From positions 1-64,000 of the forward strand of contig CAXBAF010000006.1 of the NCBI GenBank assembly GCA_963973795.1: a stretch of 64,000 nucleotides of DNA. Direction: 5' to 3'. Source of the DNA: UBA1926 sp002337215. Lineage in GTDB: Bacteria; Planctomycetota; Phycisphaerae; Phycisphaerales; UBA1924. Below the pieces are notes generated by a model, which was not told where the DNA came from, did not search any database, and saw only the letters and a list, made by a program, of their open reading frames with translations. This document shows positions 1 to 9,102 of the stretch, in pieces. Made by a program: the position numbers and the translations under genes. Position 1 is the first letter of the stretch. Every line of letters starts with the position of its first letter.

Positions 1-20
1 GGGGGGCGGTTTGGCCCCCC
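1..20 (-). terminator. Possible hairpin terminator after the 985-aa secreted protein gene
   Basis: GGGGGGC (1-7) and GCCCCCC (14-20) form a perfect 7-bp stem around a 6-base loop, 17 bases beyond the stop codon of the minus-strand gene at 38-2995. Any T-tract would lie outside the window, so intrinsic termination is only inferred. Confidence 0.45.
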
Positions 21-37
21 GGCCGCTGGAGATCGGA

Positions 38-2995
38 TCAGTTCACGAAACGCATGCCGAAGCGATCGATGACGAAGCCGATGTCGGCGAGGTCGAGAAC
101 CCCGTCGCGGTTGGCGTCGGCCGCGAGGTCGCCTGTGTTGAACGCGGTTGCCATGAACTGGAGGTCACTCAGATCGACGAACCCGTCGCCGGTGATGTCG
201 GCGTAGTGGGCGGGCAGCGCTCCGTTGAGGAACGCGGCGATGTCGTACTGATCGAGCACGCCGTCCGCGTTGAGGTCCGCGGTGGTGAGCTCAGCCATGC
301 CCTGGTCGAGGAGCTGATCGACCGTGATCGAATCGACCGGCGCATCGGCGAGGATCGCGTCGAAGGCGGTCTGGCCCCGGCCCTGGCCTGCGTGGAGCAG
401 CATGGACGGGCATGCCGGCTCGCTGGAATCGAGGAACTGGGTCTGGACATAGGTGAAGTCGGCGATATCGACCATGCCGTTGCCGCTGGCGTCGGCGTCG
501 GGGCCGACGGTGCCGCAGACGGTGTCGCCACCCGGGACACCCGGATCGGTGCCGAACTGCCCGATGAAGGTGCCGAAGTCGAGGATGTCGATGAACTCGT
601 CATCGTTGAAGTTGCCGCCGCGGAGCGCGTCGCCACTGGAGACGGTGAAGTCGGCGACGAATGCCGGGCCAACAACGGCGAACGAATCGCCGGTCTGGCG
701 GAGCGTGTGGAGTTCGTCGCGGGCGGTGATGCACTCATAATCGCCGCAGGGGACATCGATGGTCGTGGACGCGGATCCCGCGATGAACGACAGGGTCTCG
801 CTGACCACGACCGGTGCGCCGCCACCCGTGGGCGTCAGCTCGAAGGTGATGCAGCGATCGACATCGACCGAGACGCCCACGAGCTCGACATCGACCTTGA
901 GGTCGTTGGCCGAGTTCACGGTGACGAGCTGGGTATCGACCGTGGTGTTGCCGCAGTCGTCTGTCGCGGTCCATGTGACGGTGGTTGTGCCGGCGGGGAA
1001 CGGATCGTTGAGGCCGAGCAGCGGGTCGTCGCTGCGCTCGAAGGCGACGGCCGCGGTCGAGCAGTCGTCGCTGGCGACGGCGCCCTCGGGCGGCAGGACG
1101 AGGTTGTCCCAATAGACGTCGTACGTCTCGCCGAAGTTGTAGGCCTGAATGATCAGATCGCTGGTGCGGACGGAGCCGAAGGTGATCGGGTCGACCACCT
1201 CGAGCAGCACGGTGTCCGTCTCGTCGATCAGGCGGTGGATGTACGCGTGCGGTGTCAGCTCGGTCTCGAGCGTGTACCACGCGTCGTAGACGAAGCCGCC
1301 CGGCAATCCGAAATCAATCCAGTCGGCCGTGTAGCCGTTGGACGGATCGAAGTCGGTGTCCTGCGTGTACAGCCGGAAGCGAGGTGTCGTGCTCGCGGGC
1401 GACGTGTTGAGCGCATCGGCCGGGTCGTTGTTCACGAACCCGAAGATGGGGAAGCCGGAGATATCGCCGTTGGCATCGCGTGTGGTCGACCAGAGATCCG
1501 CACGGCGGACATCGTTTGCCCAATCGCTGGGGATGTAGAGGTCGATCGAGTACGTCTGCCCAACGGGGATGTTGATGTCGTACTTGTTGCCCTGGGTGTT
1601 GTAGAAGGCGCTCGAGAAGGAAGCGGGCCGGCTGCCCGGGCCGTCGGCGGCGTCGATGCCGTGCCGCAGGCGGTTGTCACCATCGAAGAACGCTGACTCG
1701 AACGCGGCGGGCGCGTAGCGGTCGGTGTAGAAGGTGTCGGGCATCTGCGTCGCGGACGTGGGCGGGGAGACATCGAAGGGCCAGCTGCTGATCAGCGAGG
1801 CGGTGCAGAGGCCCGCGTCGGCGTTGACAACGATGTCGTCGGGGATCGAGAGCGTCGGCGCCACGCTGTCCTTGGTGGTCACGCCCAGATCGGCCGTGTA
1901 CGGCAGGATCTCGGTGCCGCCGAACTCGGTGACACGTGTCGGGGGCACATTGGCCCGGAACGAGACGAGAGCGGCCTCCTCGCAGTAGTCACCGACAATG
2001 TCGAACGTGATGGTCGCGAGCGTGGTGCTGGTGGTGGTGCCGGTCTCGCCCATCAGGAAGTCGGCGTACACGCCGTAATCGATCGTGCCGCCGGGCTCGT
2101 CGACATCTTCGAGGATCTCGAGGAACCTGGAGTCGGCGACGTCCGCGGAGACAAAGTCGAGCATCGCGGTGTCGAAGGCGAGGAATGCCTGGGCACCGGC
2201 GCTCAGCGCCTGCGGGTTGGAGAGGTTCAGCGCGACGACGAGCTGGCCTTCGCTCGCGTCGAGGCACGCGTCAACCGCGTCGAGCGTCAGCGCCGTGGTG
2301 TCAGGCGGGATGAGTCTTGCGACGGCGGACAGCGAACCGATCGGGTTGCCGGTATCGGCAGTCGCCGACCAGTTGATGGTGTAGTCGCCCGGGGCGAGTT
2401 CGGCACCGTTCAAGAAACCGAAACCGGGACGCCAGGATTGGGAGAAGACGTAGTCGATCGCGTCGTCGGACCACGAGCCGGGGCCCGGGTTGGTGAAGTA
2501 CCCGTCGGTGTCATCCCAGCTATTCAGCGGGCTCGCGTCGGCATCGAAGAGCGGGAGAGCCGCCGAGAAGAAGCTGGTAAGGCTCGAGCCGTCGAGATCG
2601 ACATCGAGAGAGAGGGTGTAGTTCCGGCCGGCGGCGACGTCATCGGCACGCGGCGAGAACTGGAAATCGAATGACCAGCCCGGGAGATTCCCCACCTCAT
2701 CGGTGACGTTGATGAACGTGTTGCCGGTGATCAGATAGGCCTGGCCCGGGATCTGGCCGACATCAGGCGGGGTCTTGTAGCCGCGAGCCTTCAGGAACAC
2801 GGCCGCCCCGAGCGAACCGTCGCTCAGGAAGTTGTCGCCCGGGATGCCGCTGCCTGCGATGTAGTCGCCGTTCGCCTTGGTCGGCGACGCATCGACGAGT
2901 TGGGCATTCGCCGGAGCGACCGCGGCGGCGGTGCCGGCGGCTGCGAGCAGGATCGCGAGACGTGAAATCTGAATTCGGTTCTCCATCACCTTCAT
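38..2995 (-). CDS. Secreted multidomain protein with cohesin-like, split HYR and EF-hand (dockerin-like) repeats
   Basis: A 985-residue exported protein of unknown function. The start is ATG 2995 because a GAGGGG ribosome site lies 8 bases upstream; in-frame upstream starts lack one. Residues 1-31 are a signal peptide (basic start, Ala-rich core, end near APANA). Residues ~232-375 resemble a cohesin-type beta domain. Next comes the first strand of a HYR (hyalin repeat) domain with the motif APTLSIPDDIVVNA, then an inserted ~235-residue LamG-like module, then the rest of the HYR domain (ASDDCSTAAV ... TTTVTWTATDDCGNTTV). The last ~180 residues hold several calcium-binding EF-hand loops, such as DADASGNGMVDIADF, DLNADGVLDQYDI and DITGDGFVDLSDL. 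It is probably a cell-surface or extracellular protein; a binding or structural role is inferred. An ATTGCACTTAA box lies just upstream. Confidence 0.88.
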   Translation of the reverse strand: MKVMENRIQISRLAILLAAAGTAAAVAPANAQLVDASPTKANGDYIAGSGIPGDNFLSDGSLGAAVFLKARGYKTPPDVGQIPGQAYLITGNTFINVTDEVGNLPGWSFDFQFSPRADDVAAGRNYTLSLDVDLDGSSLTSFFSAALPLFDADASPLNSWDDTDGYFTNPGPGSWSDDAIDYVFSQSWRPGFGFLNGAELAPGDYTINWSATADTGNPIGSLSAVARLIPPDTTALTLDAVDACLDASEGQLVVALNLSNPQALSAGAQAFLAFDTAMLDFVSADVADSRFLEILEDVDEPGGTIDYGVYADFLMGETGTTTSTTLATITFDIVGDYCEEAALVSFRANVPPTRVTEFGGTEILPYTADLGVTTKDSVAPTLSIPDDIVVNADAGLCTASLISSWPFDVSPPTSATQMPDTFYTDRYAPAAFESAFFDGDNRLRHGIDAADGPGSRPASFSSAFYNTQGNKYDINIPVGQTYSIDLYIPSDWANDVRRADLWSTTRDANGDISGFPIFGFVNNDPADALNTSPASTTPRFRLYTQDTDFDPSNGYTADWIDFGLPGGFVYDAWYTLETELTPHAYIHRLIDETDTVLLEVVDPITFGSVRTSDLIIQAYNFGETYDVYWDNLVLPPEGAVASDDCSTAAVAFERSDDPLLGLNDPFPAGTTTVTWTATDDCGNTTVDTQLVTVNSANDLKVDVELVGVSVDVDRCITFELTPTGGGAPVVVSETLSFIAGSASTTIDVPCGDYECITARDELHTLRQTGDSFAVVGPAFVADFTVSSGDALRGGNFNDDEFIDILDFGTFIGQFGTDPGVPGGDTVCGTVGPDADASGNGMVDIADFTYVQTQFLDSSEPACPSMLLHAGQGRGQTAFDAILADAPVDSITVDQLLDQGMAELTTADLNADGVLDQYDIAAFLNGALPAHYADITGDGFVDLSDLQFMATAFNTGDLAADANRDGVLDLADIGFVIDRFGMRFVN

Positions 2996-3021
2996 TTTGA
3001 TTCCCCTCTTCATTGTGCGGT

Positions 3022-3032
3022 ATTGCACTTAA
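3022..3032. promoter_or_regulatory. ATTGCACTTAA box upstream of the 985-aa gene
   Basis: The plus strand reads ATTGCACTTAA 27 bases before the ATG at 2995. It differs by one missing base from the ATTGCACATTAA tandem repeats at 40025-40048 next to the LacI-family gene. It sits where a repressor could block transcription. Regulation by that LacI protein is inferred from this similarity only. Confidence 0.4.
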
Positions 3033-3442
3033 AATGTTGTAAACACTCAGGATACAACAAATGGACTACGCAGTTCTGGTCTGGGCCACCGCTCGCGATA
3101 CGCGACGTTGTGAACGTCCGCTCTCGGCGTCCAAAGCCAGAAGGCAAAGCACGTGTCCGAAATCAACCCACGATTTACGATGAGTTCAGCCGGCCGTGCC
3201 CTGACCATCAATGGTGTCAATCACTCGTTAAACGATCATGTACAGATAGAACGACAACATCCTCAAACGTTCTTCGAGAATGCGCGAATCATTGTTGCGT
3301 AAGGAGTTCGGTGGCTCTCAAGGCGATCAGAGAACCACGGCGGAATACCGTGTCCAGACTCCCATGCATCATGGCAGAATGTTAATGATCCCCCTTTCCC
3401 CAACCCAAGGAGAGACTACGCATTCTGCAGTTGAGAGTCAAG

Positions 3443-3694
3443 CTATTTTGTGAGTATGCTCAACCAAGATTGAAATTCTTCTAAGAATGGGCGGTGGTAT
3501 GACGCGATGGCGAACCCGGCTCGATTGCCGCCATGCCACGCTGCTGCCCAGTCCGTCTCCTCGCCCATCCCGCCCGAGTGTCCGCCTTGGGCCGGACGAC
3601 GGTCGGGCGGCAGATCGGCTGGATCTATACCGAACCCACGCCCCTCTGGTCGGTTGGCATCGCCGAACCGTTCGGGATCCTCGGCCTCGGTCAC
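3443..3694 (-). CDS. Small hypothetical protein (83 aa)
   Basis: Not recognised. A GTG-started frame encodes a balanced, acidic N-terminal half (TEAEDPERFGDANRPEGRG) and a more hydrophobic C-terminal tail (FLEEFQSWLSILTK). Most codons end in G or C, as in neighbouring true genes, and the composition is not the Arg/Ser-rich type typical of shadow frames. There is no clear Shine-Dalgarno sequence before the GTG. It lies 280 bases downstream of the TonB-like gene on the same strand. It may be a small gene or the remnant of a larger one. Confidence 0.35.
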   Translation of the reverse strand: MTEAEDPERFGDANRPEGRGFGIDPADLPPDRRPAQGGHSGGMGEETDWAAAWHGGNRAGFAIASYHRPFLEEFQSWLSILTK

Positions 3695-3974
3695 GTACGT
3701 GCGTCTCGTCAGGTGTTGTCGCGATCAGCACGATTGCTGACCTCATACACGGCGGGGTATGTGATCTGCTCGAAGTTGTCGAGTTCGTCAAGCCGATCGA
3801 CTTTCGGTGGCACGTGGTCGTGTGGACCTGCCGGTCAAGGCCTGATCAGCCGCGGTTCGTTTCGGCCTGGTTGCTGACCGCCCCGCGATGCGTATCATTT
3901 CCACTGCTGCCGATCGTTTGGATCACACCATCCGGCGATGCGCTCGCGTTCTGCGCATCTGGCGTCTGCGCTCG

Positions 3975-6900
3975 CTAGTAGACCGATCTCAGCTTCGGGA
4001 CAATCCGCAGACCGACATTGACGACTTCAAAGTCATCATGGTCGCTCCGTTCTCGAACGGAGCGGAGTGTGACGGAATTCAAACCGCCGCGCAAGAGTTC
4101 AACCGGGACGACAACGCGCTGCTCGGCGAAGCGGCCGTCACCTGGCGAGTGGGCGAGTCGTCCGACCTCTCGCCCGTTCAGACCAATCGGCGGGTTGGTC
4201 TCGAGCCCCTTGGCGAGCATGACCAATTCGGCCTGGTGCGCGACGCGGAGCAGGCTCGGATCGATGGTGAAGTCCAGCGTGATCTCGAGACCCTCGCTCG
4301 CTCGCTGAAAGCGGCTGTTGATTGCGCCGCCGAAAGCGTCATCTCCGAGATGACGCACAGTCGGCGTCGCTTCGGCTGCGATCTCCAGTCTGGTGTCCTC
4401 GCGAAGGCGGAGCACCAAGGCCTCGGCATCGAGCACGTCGCGACGATCGACACCCACCGCGAACGGCTCGTACGACGGATGTGTTGCGATGATCGCGGCG
4501 TGCTCTGGCATCGCGTCCGCCTTGAGCCTGAATCGTCCGTTCTCATCGGTGAGTGCGACAATCGGCATCCGGCCGTGCAGGTCAAGCGTGACTCGTGCAC
4601 CGTTGATCGGTTCGTCGGAAGACGCGTCGAGGGCGACGCCGCGGATGGACGGCGTGCGGTCTCCCGCCGCGTTCTCCGGATCGAACACCAGGCGGACGTT
4701 GACGAACTCGAAATCGTCGATGTCCGTGTCGCGACGCTTGACCGCGCGGATCTCAAGAACATTCTCGCCCGGCTGCAGACGATCGATCGGCGCGAGGATC
4801 GCTTGCTCACCGAAACTCCCGTCGCCCGGCGACTCGGCGAGAACACCGATGCGATCGCCGTTCAGGAAGACGCGGTTCTCGAGCTGTGAACCTTTCGTCA
4901 CCAGTCGGAATTCTGCTGCGTTGAACCCGGCGGTGTGACGCTCGGGAGGGATGGTGAACCGCATCGCGAGGCGTGTCCCCTCGGTCCTCCGTTGGAACTG
5001 ACTGTTGATCCTCCCCGAGAACTCATCGTTCCCGAGATGGTGGACTTCGGGCTCCTCCTCGAACGCGATGATGTCCGCGTTGATCGGCGAGAGTTTGATC
5101 CGGACGGGCTCGCGTCGCGCAATGTCGGACTCGACAATATTGACCGCGTGCGGCGTATACCCCGAGTGTGACGCGGTCAGCGCGGCGTTCTCGGGGATCT
5201 CTCCGAAGGGCAGAACGAATCGGCCGAGATCGTCTGTAAAGACCCTGACATCAGCGGACTTCTCGTGGTCCAGCCTCACCGACGCGCCCGCGATCGTCTC
5301 GCCGGATTCTCGATCAACGACTTCGCCGGTCAGCATCCTGGTGGCACTGGGCACGGCGAGGTCCGGTGAGGGCGGGTCGGCAAACACCGGCAGATCGAGT
5401 CCGTACAGAACGCCTGCGGCGTCGCGGTCTCGCGCGGCGCTCGCCTCGGCCTTGCGAGCAGCGGGCTCAAGAGCGTCAACAGACCGTTCGGCGATCTCGC
5501 CGGGCTCTATCTCGCTGAGCGCGGACCGTCGGGCTGAAACAGATGGGACGGCCAACTCGGCGATCGGTGAGCGACTCGGCTGGGTCCCGGTCGTGGCGGT
5601 GTCGGAAGCCGGTTCGCCGGGCTCTCCTTCTGCACGCGGAGTGGGCGGAGAAACGGGGCCGACGGCGTCAACAAGGTCCGGAAGATCGAGCGCAAAGTCG
5701 GTGGTCCGCCGTGGTTCGGTCGTTCGATCACCACTGCTCGGACGTGCAATCTCGATGCGATCGCGCGGATCGCTCGGAGCGGTGTCTGGTGCTGATACCG
5801 TTGGATCGAACTCGGTCCGTACGCTCGGCGTTCGGTCGAGCTTCATTGAGACATCCGTCGAAGACAAGTCTCGGGATTGTCGTGCTGCATGCGCTATCGA
5901 TTCCTGTTCCGATTGCTCGCGAACGGGCGCGGCGTGCGACACGCCCGGTAAAGTAAAGGTGAGAGCGGGTTCCGAAGCGATCGGTTCGTCCGGAAGATCA
6001 GGGGTCGCCCGCGGCGAATCCGCGATGCGTCGGTTTCCGTTCCTGGCCGTCATCAACGGCGGTTCGACGAGGTCCGTGGGCTCGGCGCTCTGGAGCGAAC
6101 CGTCCGGTTCGAATCGGTCCGAGGAACGCGTTGGCACGGCTACGGCGGAAGCGGGGGAGGCGATGTCGATCTGGCTCGCGCGTGCCGACTGGAGGGGCTC
6201 AACGTGAGACGACGGTGAGCGGGGCGCTGGCACGGAGAGCGATTGCAATTCTGCAGCGTCGCTCGATTGCTCTGGGATCGGCGGCGCGTCGAATGCTTCG
6301 TTTGATCGATCGGCGAGCGGTTCGCTCCGCGATTCTGAACGACGCTCTGGCGCGAACCGTTCCAAGCGGTCGGGCGCTGATGCACGCACGGTGGGAGCCA
6401 GCACGGCATCAGGGAACGGTTCGCGTTCCGAAGGCGATGCGGACAGCGACGGAACACTGGGCTCTTCGTGAGAGAGGTTCACCGCGGCGTGGCTCGGGCG
6501 GAGCTGCGCCTCGATGGACCGCCGCATTCCGCTCGAAGCCAGCGTGACGCGGACGGTCCCGTCGTCGGCCGCGAGTGTTCCCGTCGTCGGGGGGACGTGC
6601 ATCATCGCGAGGACCGCCATGATGCCGCCGTGGATCAGCAGCGAGAGAAGCACGCATCGCGCCATGAGGCCGAGCGTTGCGAGCCGGCCCTGCCACGAGA
6701 TGTCGCGCACGCTGCGTGTCAGCAACGCGAGCAGGAGGACGAGCGCGAGTGCCGCGAGGATCCATGGGAGCAATTTCAGAAGATCCGCGACCATCGCCCG
6801 GCGGCTGTCTGTCGCGAGGTAGACCTCGCGTGAGACCGCCCGGTAGAGGTCGGTGTGGTCGCCCCCGCGGTCGGATGCGAACTGCAGCGCGAACCCCTCC

Positions 6901-7802
6901 ATCGCGAGCGATGGCTCGAGTTCATCGGCGGCGGTGTTGATTGATCGGTCGAGCGGGACGGGTGTTAAGGGCACGCCGGACGACAGCCGGGCTCGGTAGA
7001 GGTCGAACCCCCCGGCACCCCCGTCGCGGGCCGAGGAGAAGTAGAGAAAATCCCCGGCCGGAGAGAACGCGGGAGAGAGATCGTCGGCGGGGCTCGAGAG
7101 CGTGCCGTCGCGGACCGCGGGTCTCCCGTCAGTGCTCCGGTAGAGATCGAAGCCGCTCGCGGCGTTTCCCTGCCCCGCCTCGGCGGTGGGGCGGTCAGAA
7201 CTGAAGTACAGAACCGTCCGAGGGATCACCGCGCCGGAACCGGGGTCCGCGGCTTCGGTTGTCGAGAGCGTCGGCGAGATGTCATCGTTCGGGCTGTTGA
7301 CCGAAGGCCCGAGCGGTTCGGGTGTGCCAGGCGTCCCTTCGTTCAGAGGCGATCGCCACAGATCAACACCGCCGATCGACCCCGGGCGATCGCTCGCGAA
7401 GTAGAGCCACGCGCCGTCGGGGGACAACGCCGCGCCGAACTCGTTGTCGGGGGTGTTGATCGGCAGCGGTTCAGGCTCGCCCCATCCGGAGCCATCACGC
7501 CGCGCGATATACAGGTCGGCATCGCCGTCAGCGGAGAACCGTGTGAAATACGCCGCATCGCCCATCGCGGTGATCTCCGGATCGCCTTCATCGCCCGGTG
7601 AGTTGATCGACTCGCCGAGCCCCGTCGGGGGGCGCCACAGGATGTCCCGCAGCGCGGCCTGTCCGAGCTCGGCGCGGATCGGTCCGTCGTCGGTGTAGAA
7701 CTCGGCGCGGTTCGGGCCGAGCCACCAATACCCGGCACCGGCGACGCAGGCCACCACACCGATCGCGAGCAGGGCGGGCACGAATCCGGAGCGTTTCGGC
7801 AT
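3975..7802 (-). CDS. TonB-like fusion: PD40 beta-propeller, TonB-type TM helix, disordered linker, two C-terminal repeats
   Basis: A 1275-residue protein. ATG 7802 follows a GGGAGAC site and replaces an upstream in-frame extension that would run into exbD. Order: an N-terminal TM anchor (~7-28). PD40/WD40-like blades follow (~60-330), with motifs such as LSPDGAWLYFASDRPG. A second TM lies at ~344-362 and a third at ~374-397, where Ser387 and His391 sit in VLLSLLIHGG, matching the S-x3-H of the TonB anchor. A Pro/Ser/Glu-rich low-complexity linker runs to ~850. Then come two copies of a ~205-residue unit: a carboxypeptidase-regulatory-like fold plus a module beginning HHLGNDEFSGRINSQFQR or RHLGDDAFGGAINSRFQR. 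No classical TonB_C domain is seen. It is last in an operon with TPR, ExbB and ExbD genes, which supports a role as energy transducer of a Ton-like motor. That role is inference. Confidence 0.88.
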   Translation of the reverse strand: MPKRSGFVPALLAIGVVACVAGAGYWWLGPNRAEFYTDDGPIRAELGQAALRDILWRPPTGLGESINSPGDEGDPEITAMGDAAYFTRFSADGDADLYIARRDGSGWGEPEPLPINTPDNEFGAALSPDGAWLYFASDRPGSIGGVDLWRSPLNEGTPGTPEPLGPSVNSPNDDISPTLSTTEAADPGSGAVIPRTVLYFSSDRPTAEAGQGNAASGFDLYRSTDGRPAVRDGTLSSPADDLSPAFSPAGDFLYFSSARDGGAGGFDLYRARLSSGVPLTPVPLDRSINTAADELEPSLAMEGFALQFASDRGGDHTDLYRAVSREVYLATDSRRAMVADLLKLLPWILAALALVLLLALLTRSVRDISWQGRLATLGLMARCVLLSLLIHGGIMAVLAMMHVPPTTGTLAADDGTVRVTLASSGMRRSIEAQLRPSHAAVNLSHEEPSVPSLSASPSEREPFPDAVLAPTVRASAPDRLERFAPERRSESRSEPLADRSNEAFDAPPIPEQSSDAAELQSLSVPAPRSPSSHVEPLQSARASQIDIASPASAVAVPTRSSDRFEPDGSLQSAEPTDLVEPPLMTARNGNRRIADSPRATPDLPDEPIASEPALTFTLPGVSHAAPVREQSEQESIAHAARQSRDLSSTDVSMKLDRTPSVRTEFDPTVSAPDTAPSDPRDRIEIARPSSGDRTTEPRRTTDFALDLPDLVDAVGPVSPPTPRAEGEPGEPASDTATTGTQPSRSPIAELAVPSVSARRSALSEIEPGEIAERSVDALEPAARKAEASAARDRDAAGVLYGLDLPVFADPPSPDLAVPSATRMLTGEVVDRESGETIAGASVRLDHEKSADVRVFTDDLGRFVLPFGEIPENAALTASHSGYTPHAVNIVESDIARREPVRIKLSPINADIIAFEEEPEVHHLGNDEFSGRINSQFQRRTEGTRLAMRFTIPPERHTAGFNAAEFRLVTKGSQLENRVFLNGDRIGVLAESPGDGSFGEQAILAPIDRLQPGENVLEIRAVKRRDTDIDDFEFVNVRLVFDPENAAGDRTPSIRGVALDASSDEPINGARVTLDLHGRMPIVALTDENGRFRLKADAMPEHAAIIATHPSYEPFAVGVDRRDVLDAEALVLRLREDTRLEIAAEATPTVRHLGDDAFGGAINSRFQRASEGLEITLDFTIDPSLLRVAHQAELVMLAKGLETNPPIGLNGREVGRLAHSPGDGRFAEQRVVVPVELLRGGLNSVTLRSVRERSDHDDFEVVNVGLRIVPKLRSVY

Positions 7803-7828
7803 GATCGTCTCCCGTCGGTGCCGCTGGG

Positions 7829-8248
7829 TCAGTTCATGGGCACGGTGTCGAGGAACGGCGCGTCGATCCCGGACGCCTTGCACACATCCAAGACGCGGGC
7901 AACATCGCCGTACGCGACGTCACGGTCCCCGCGGACGGACACTTTCTGCTCGGGATTCACATCCACGGCTTCGGCGATGACCGTGCGAAGCCCATCGAGC
8001 GTCATGGTCGTCCCGCCGACGATCAGCGATCCATCGCCCCGCACATTGATGACGATCTCTCGCAGCATCGTGGTGATCGGGCCGCCCGACTCGGCCTCGG
8101 GCAGCGCGATCTGGATCTCGCGTTCCGATTGCTGGTAGGTCGTCGCCACCAGGAAGAAGATCAGCAGCAGGAACACCATGTCGATGATCGGCGTCATCTC
8201 GATCGAGGGCCCGGTCTCGGTTTGTTTCGCGGCGATGATCACACGCAT
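7829..8248 (-). CDS. exbD: ExbD/TolR-family biopolymer transport protein
   Basis: A 139-residue inner-membrane protein of the proton-driven ExbB-ExbD (TolQ-TolR) motor. A short cytoplasmic N-terminus leads to one TM helix, MTPIIDMVFLLLIFFL, holding the conserved proton-carrying Asp (Asp23). The remaining ~95 residues are a periplasmic ExbD fold (LREIVINVRGDGSLIVGG ... VSVRGDRDVAYGDVARVLDVC). Length is normal for the family. The AGGGGAGA site almost touches ATG 8248, so GTG 8242 is an alternative start. The gene lies 41 bases after exbB and 26 before the TonB-like gene on the same strand, so the three are surely co-transcribed. Confidence 0.95.
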   Translation of the reverse strand: MRVIIAAKQTETGPSIEMTPIIDMVFLLLIFFLVATTYQQSEREIQIALPEAESGGPITTMLREIVINVRGDGSLIVGGTTMTLDGLRTVIAEAVDVNPEQKVSVRGDRDVAYGDVARVLDVCKASGIDAPFLDTVPMN

Positions 8249-8289
8249 TCTCCCCTGGAACTCGACACGCCGGTCGATTCACACTCGAA

Positions 8290-9102
8290 TCACAAATCCG
8301 ACGACACACCAACGGATTCATGCGGCTTGGCTTCTTGCCTGATCTCTCCGTTCACCGCCGCGGATTCGTCCGAGAGTTTGTTCTCGATCGCTTGCCCGCT
8401 CGGTGTCGCCGAGGTGACGGGAGGTCGGTTCTGGAGCAGGCAGCGTTCGACAAGAAGCACCGCGAGCCGATCCAGTTCTCGTGTCAGCCGCTCGATGCGT
8501 GCCGCGAGCCAGTGGTAGAAGATCACCGTCGGCATCGCGACGAGGAGGCCGGCCGCGGTGGTGATCATCGCTTCGTAGATGCCCCCCGCGAGCAGCTCCG
8601 CTTTGCCGAGCGATTCGCCCGCCGACGCCACGGTCTGGAAGGCTCGGATCATCCCGAAGATCGTCCCCGTCAGACCCATCAGCGGCGTCACCGCGGCGAT
8701 CACCGTGAGCATGCGGAGACGCGATCGCATCGCGTAGACCTCGCGCTCCCCCGCGGCGGCGAGGTGCTTCTCGACAGTCTCCGCCCCGTGCGGCAGCGCG
8801 TCGAGCCCCGCCGCGAGAACGCGGCCCGCGGGGCTTGCGGACTTGGTGCACACGTCGCGTGCTTTCGACACGCCGGCCGAGTCCGCGGTTCCGAGGGCTT
8901 TCTTGAATCGCTTCTCAAACCCGGGCGGAACAACCCGGGACGCCCGGAGCACAGACAACCGCTCGGCGACCACCGCGACGACGATCAGCGAGCAGATCGC
9001 GATGGGGATCATCATGATCCCGCCCTTCATCGCGAGATCGAAGATCGAAAGACCCGGATCGGCCTGCGCAAGCACGGTCACGATCGAACTCGATTTATCC
9101 AT
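8290..9102 (-). CDS. exbB: MotA/TolQ/ExbB proton channel family protein
   Basis: A 270-residue inner-membrane protein with three predicted TM segments (~28-48, ~130-152, ~172-195). The family signature is clear: TPLMGLTGTIFGMIRAF in the second helix region and EAMITTAAGLLVAMPTV in the third. It forms the proton channel with ExbD. A cytoplasmic tail of about 45 polar residues follows the last helix region. The start codon overlaps the stop of the TPR gene (ATGA at 9099-9102 on the minus strand), indicating translational coupling. ExbB/TolQ fits better than flagellar MotA because of the partners and the short cytoplasmic loop. Confidence 0.95.
   Translation of the reverse strand: MDKSSSIVTVLAQADPGLSIFDLAMKGGIMMIPIAICSLIVVAVVAERLSVLRASRVVPPGFEKRFKKALGTADSAGVSKARDVCTKSASPAGRVLAAGLDALPHGAETVEKHLAAAGEREVYAMRSRLRMLTVIAAVTPLMGLTGTIFGMIRAFQTVASAGESLGKAELLAGGIYEAMITTAAGLLVAMPTVIFYHWLAARIERLTRELDRLAVLLVERCLLQNRPPVTSATPSGQAIENKLSDESAAVNGEIRQEAKPHESVGVSSDL

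Larger units (their letters stand above)
2996..3974. other. ~0.98 kb spacer, mostly non-coding
   Basis: This stretch between two minus-strand genes is visibly richer in A+T over 3029-3480 than its surroundings. Apart from the possible 83-codon gene at 3443-3694, translations in all frames are arginine/serine-rich shadows without recognisable domains. It should hold the promoter of the 985-aa gene. No tRNA, convincing hairpin terminator or repeat array was seen. Confidence 0.6.

Noticed and set aside
11..1696. 561-codon plus-strand open frame
   Set aside because: It is antisense to the 985-aa secreted protein; its Val/Glu/Arg/Asp-rich translation is the usual shadow of GC-rich coding sequence and shows no domain or signal.
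3431..3484. Short TTG-started frame after AAGGAGAG on the plus strand in the spacer
   Set aside because: Only 17 codons, 16 bases from the ribosome-site-like sequence, and nothing supports translation.
8290..9102. Flagellar MotA/MotB pair
   Set aside because: The partner is an ExbD-type protein without a peptidoglycan-binding domain, and loop length fits ExbB/TolQ.
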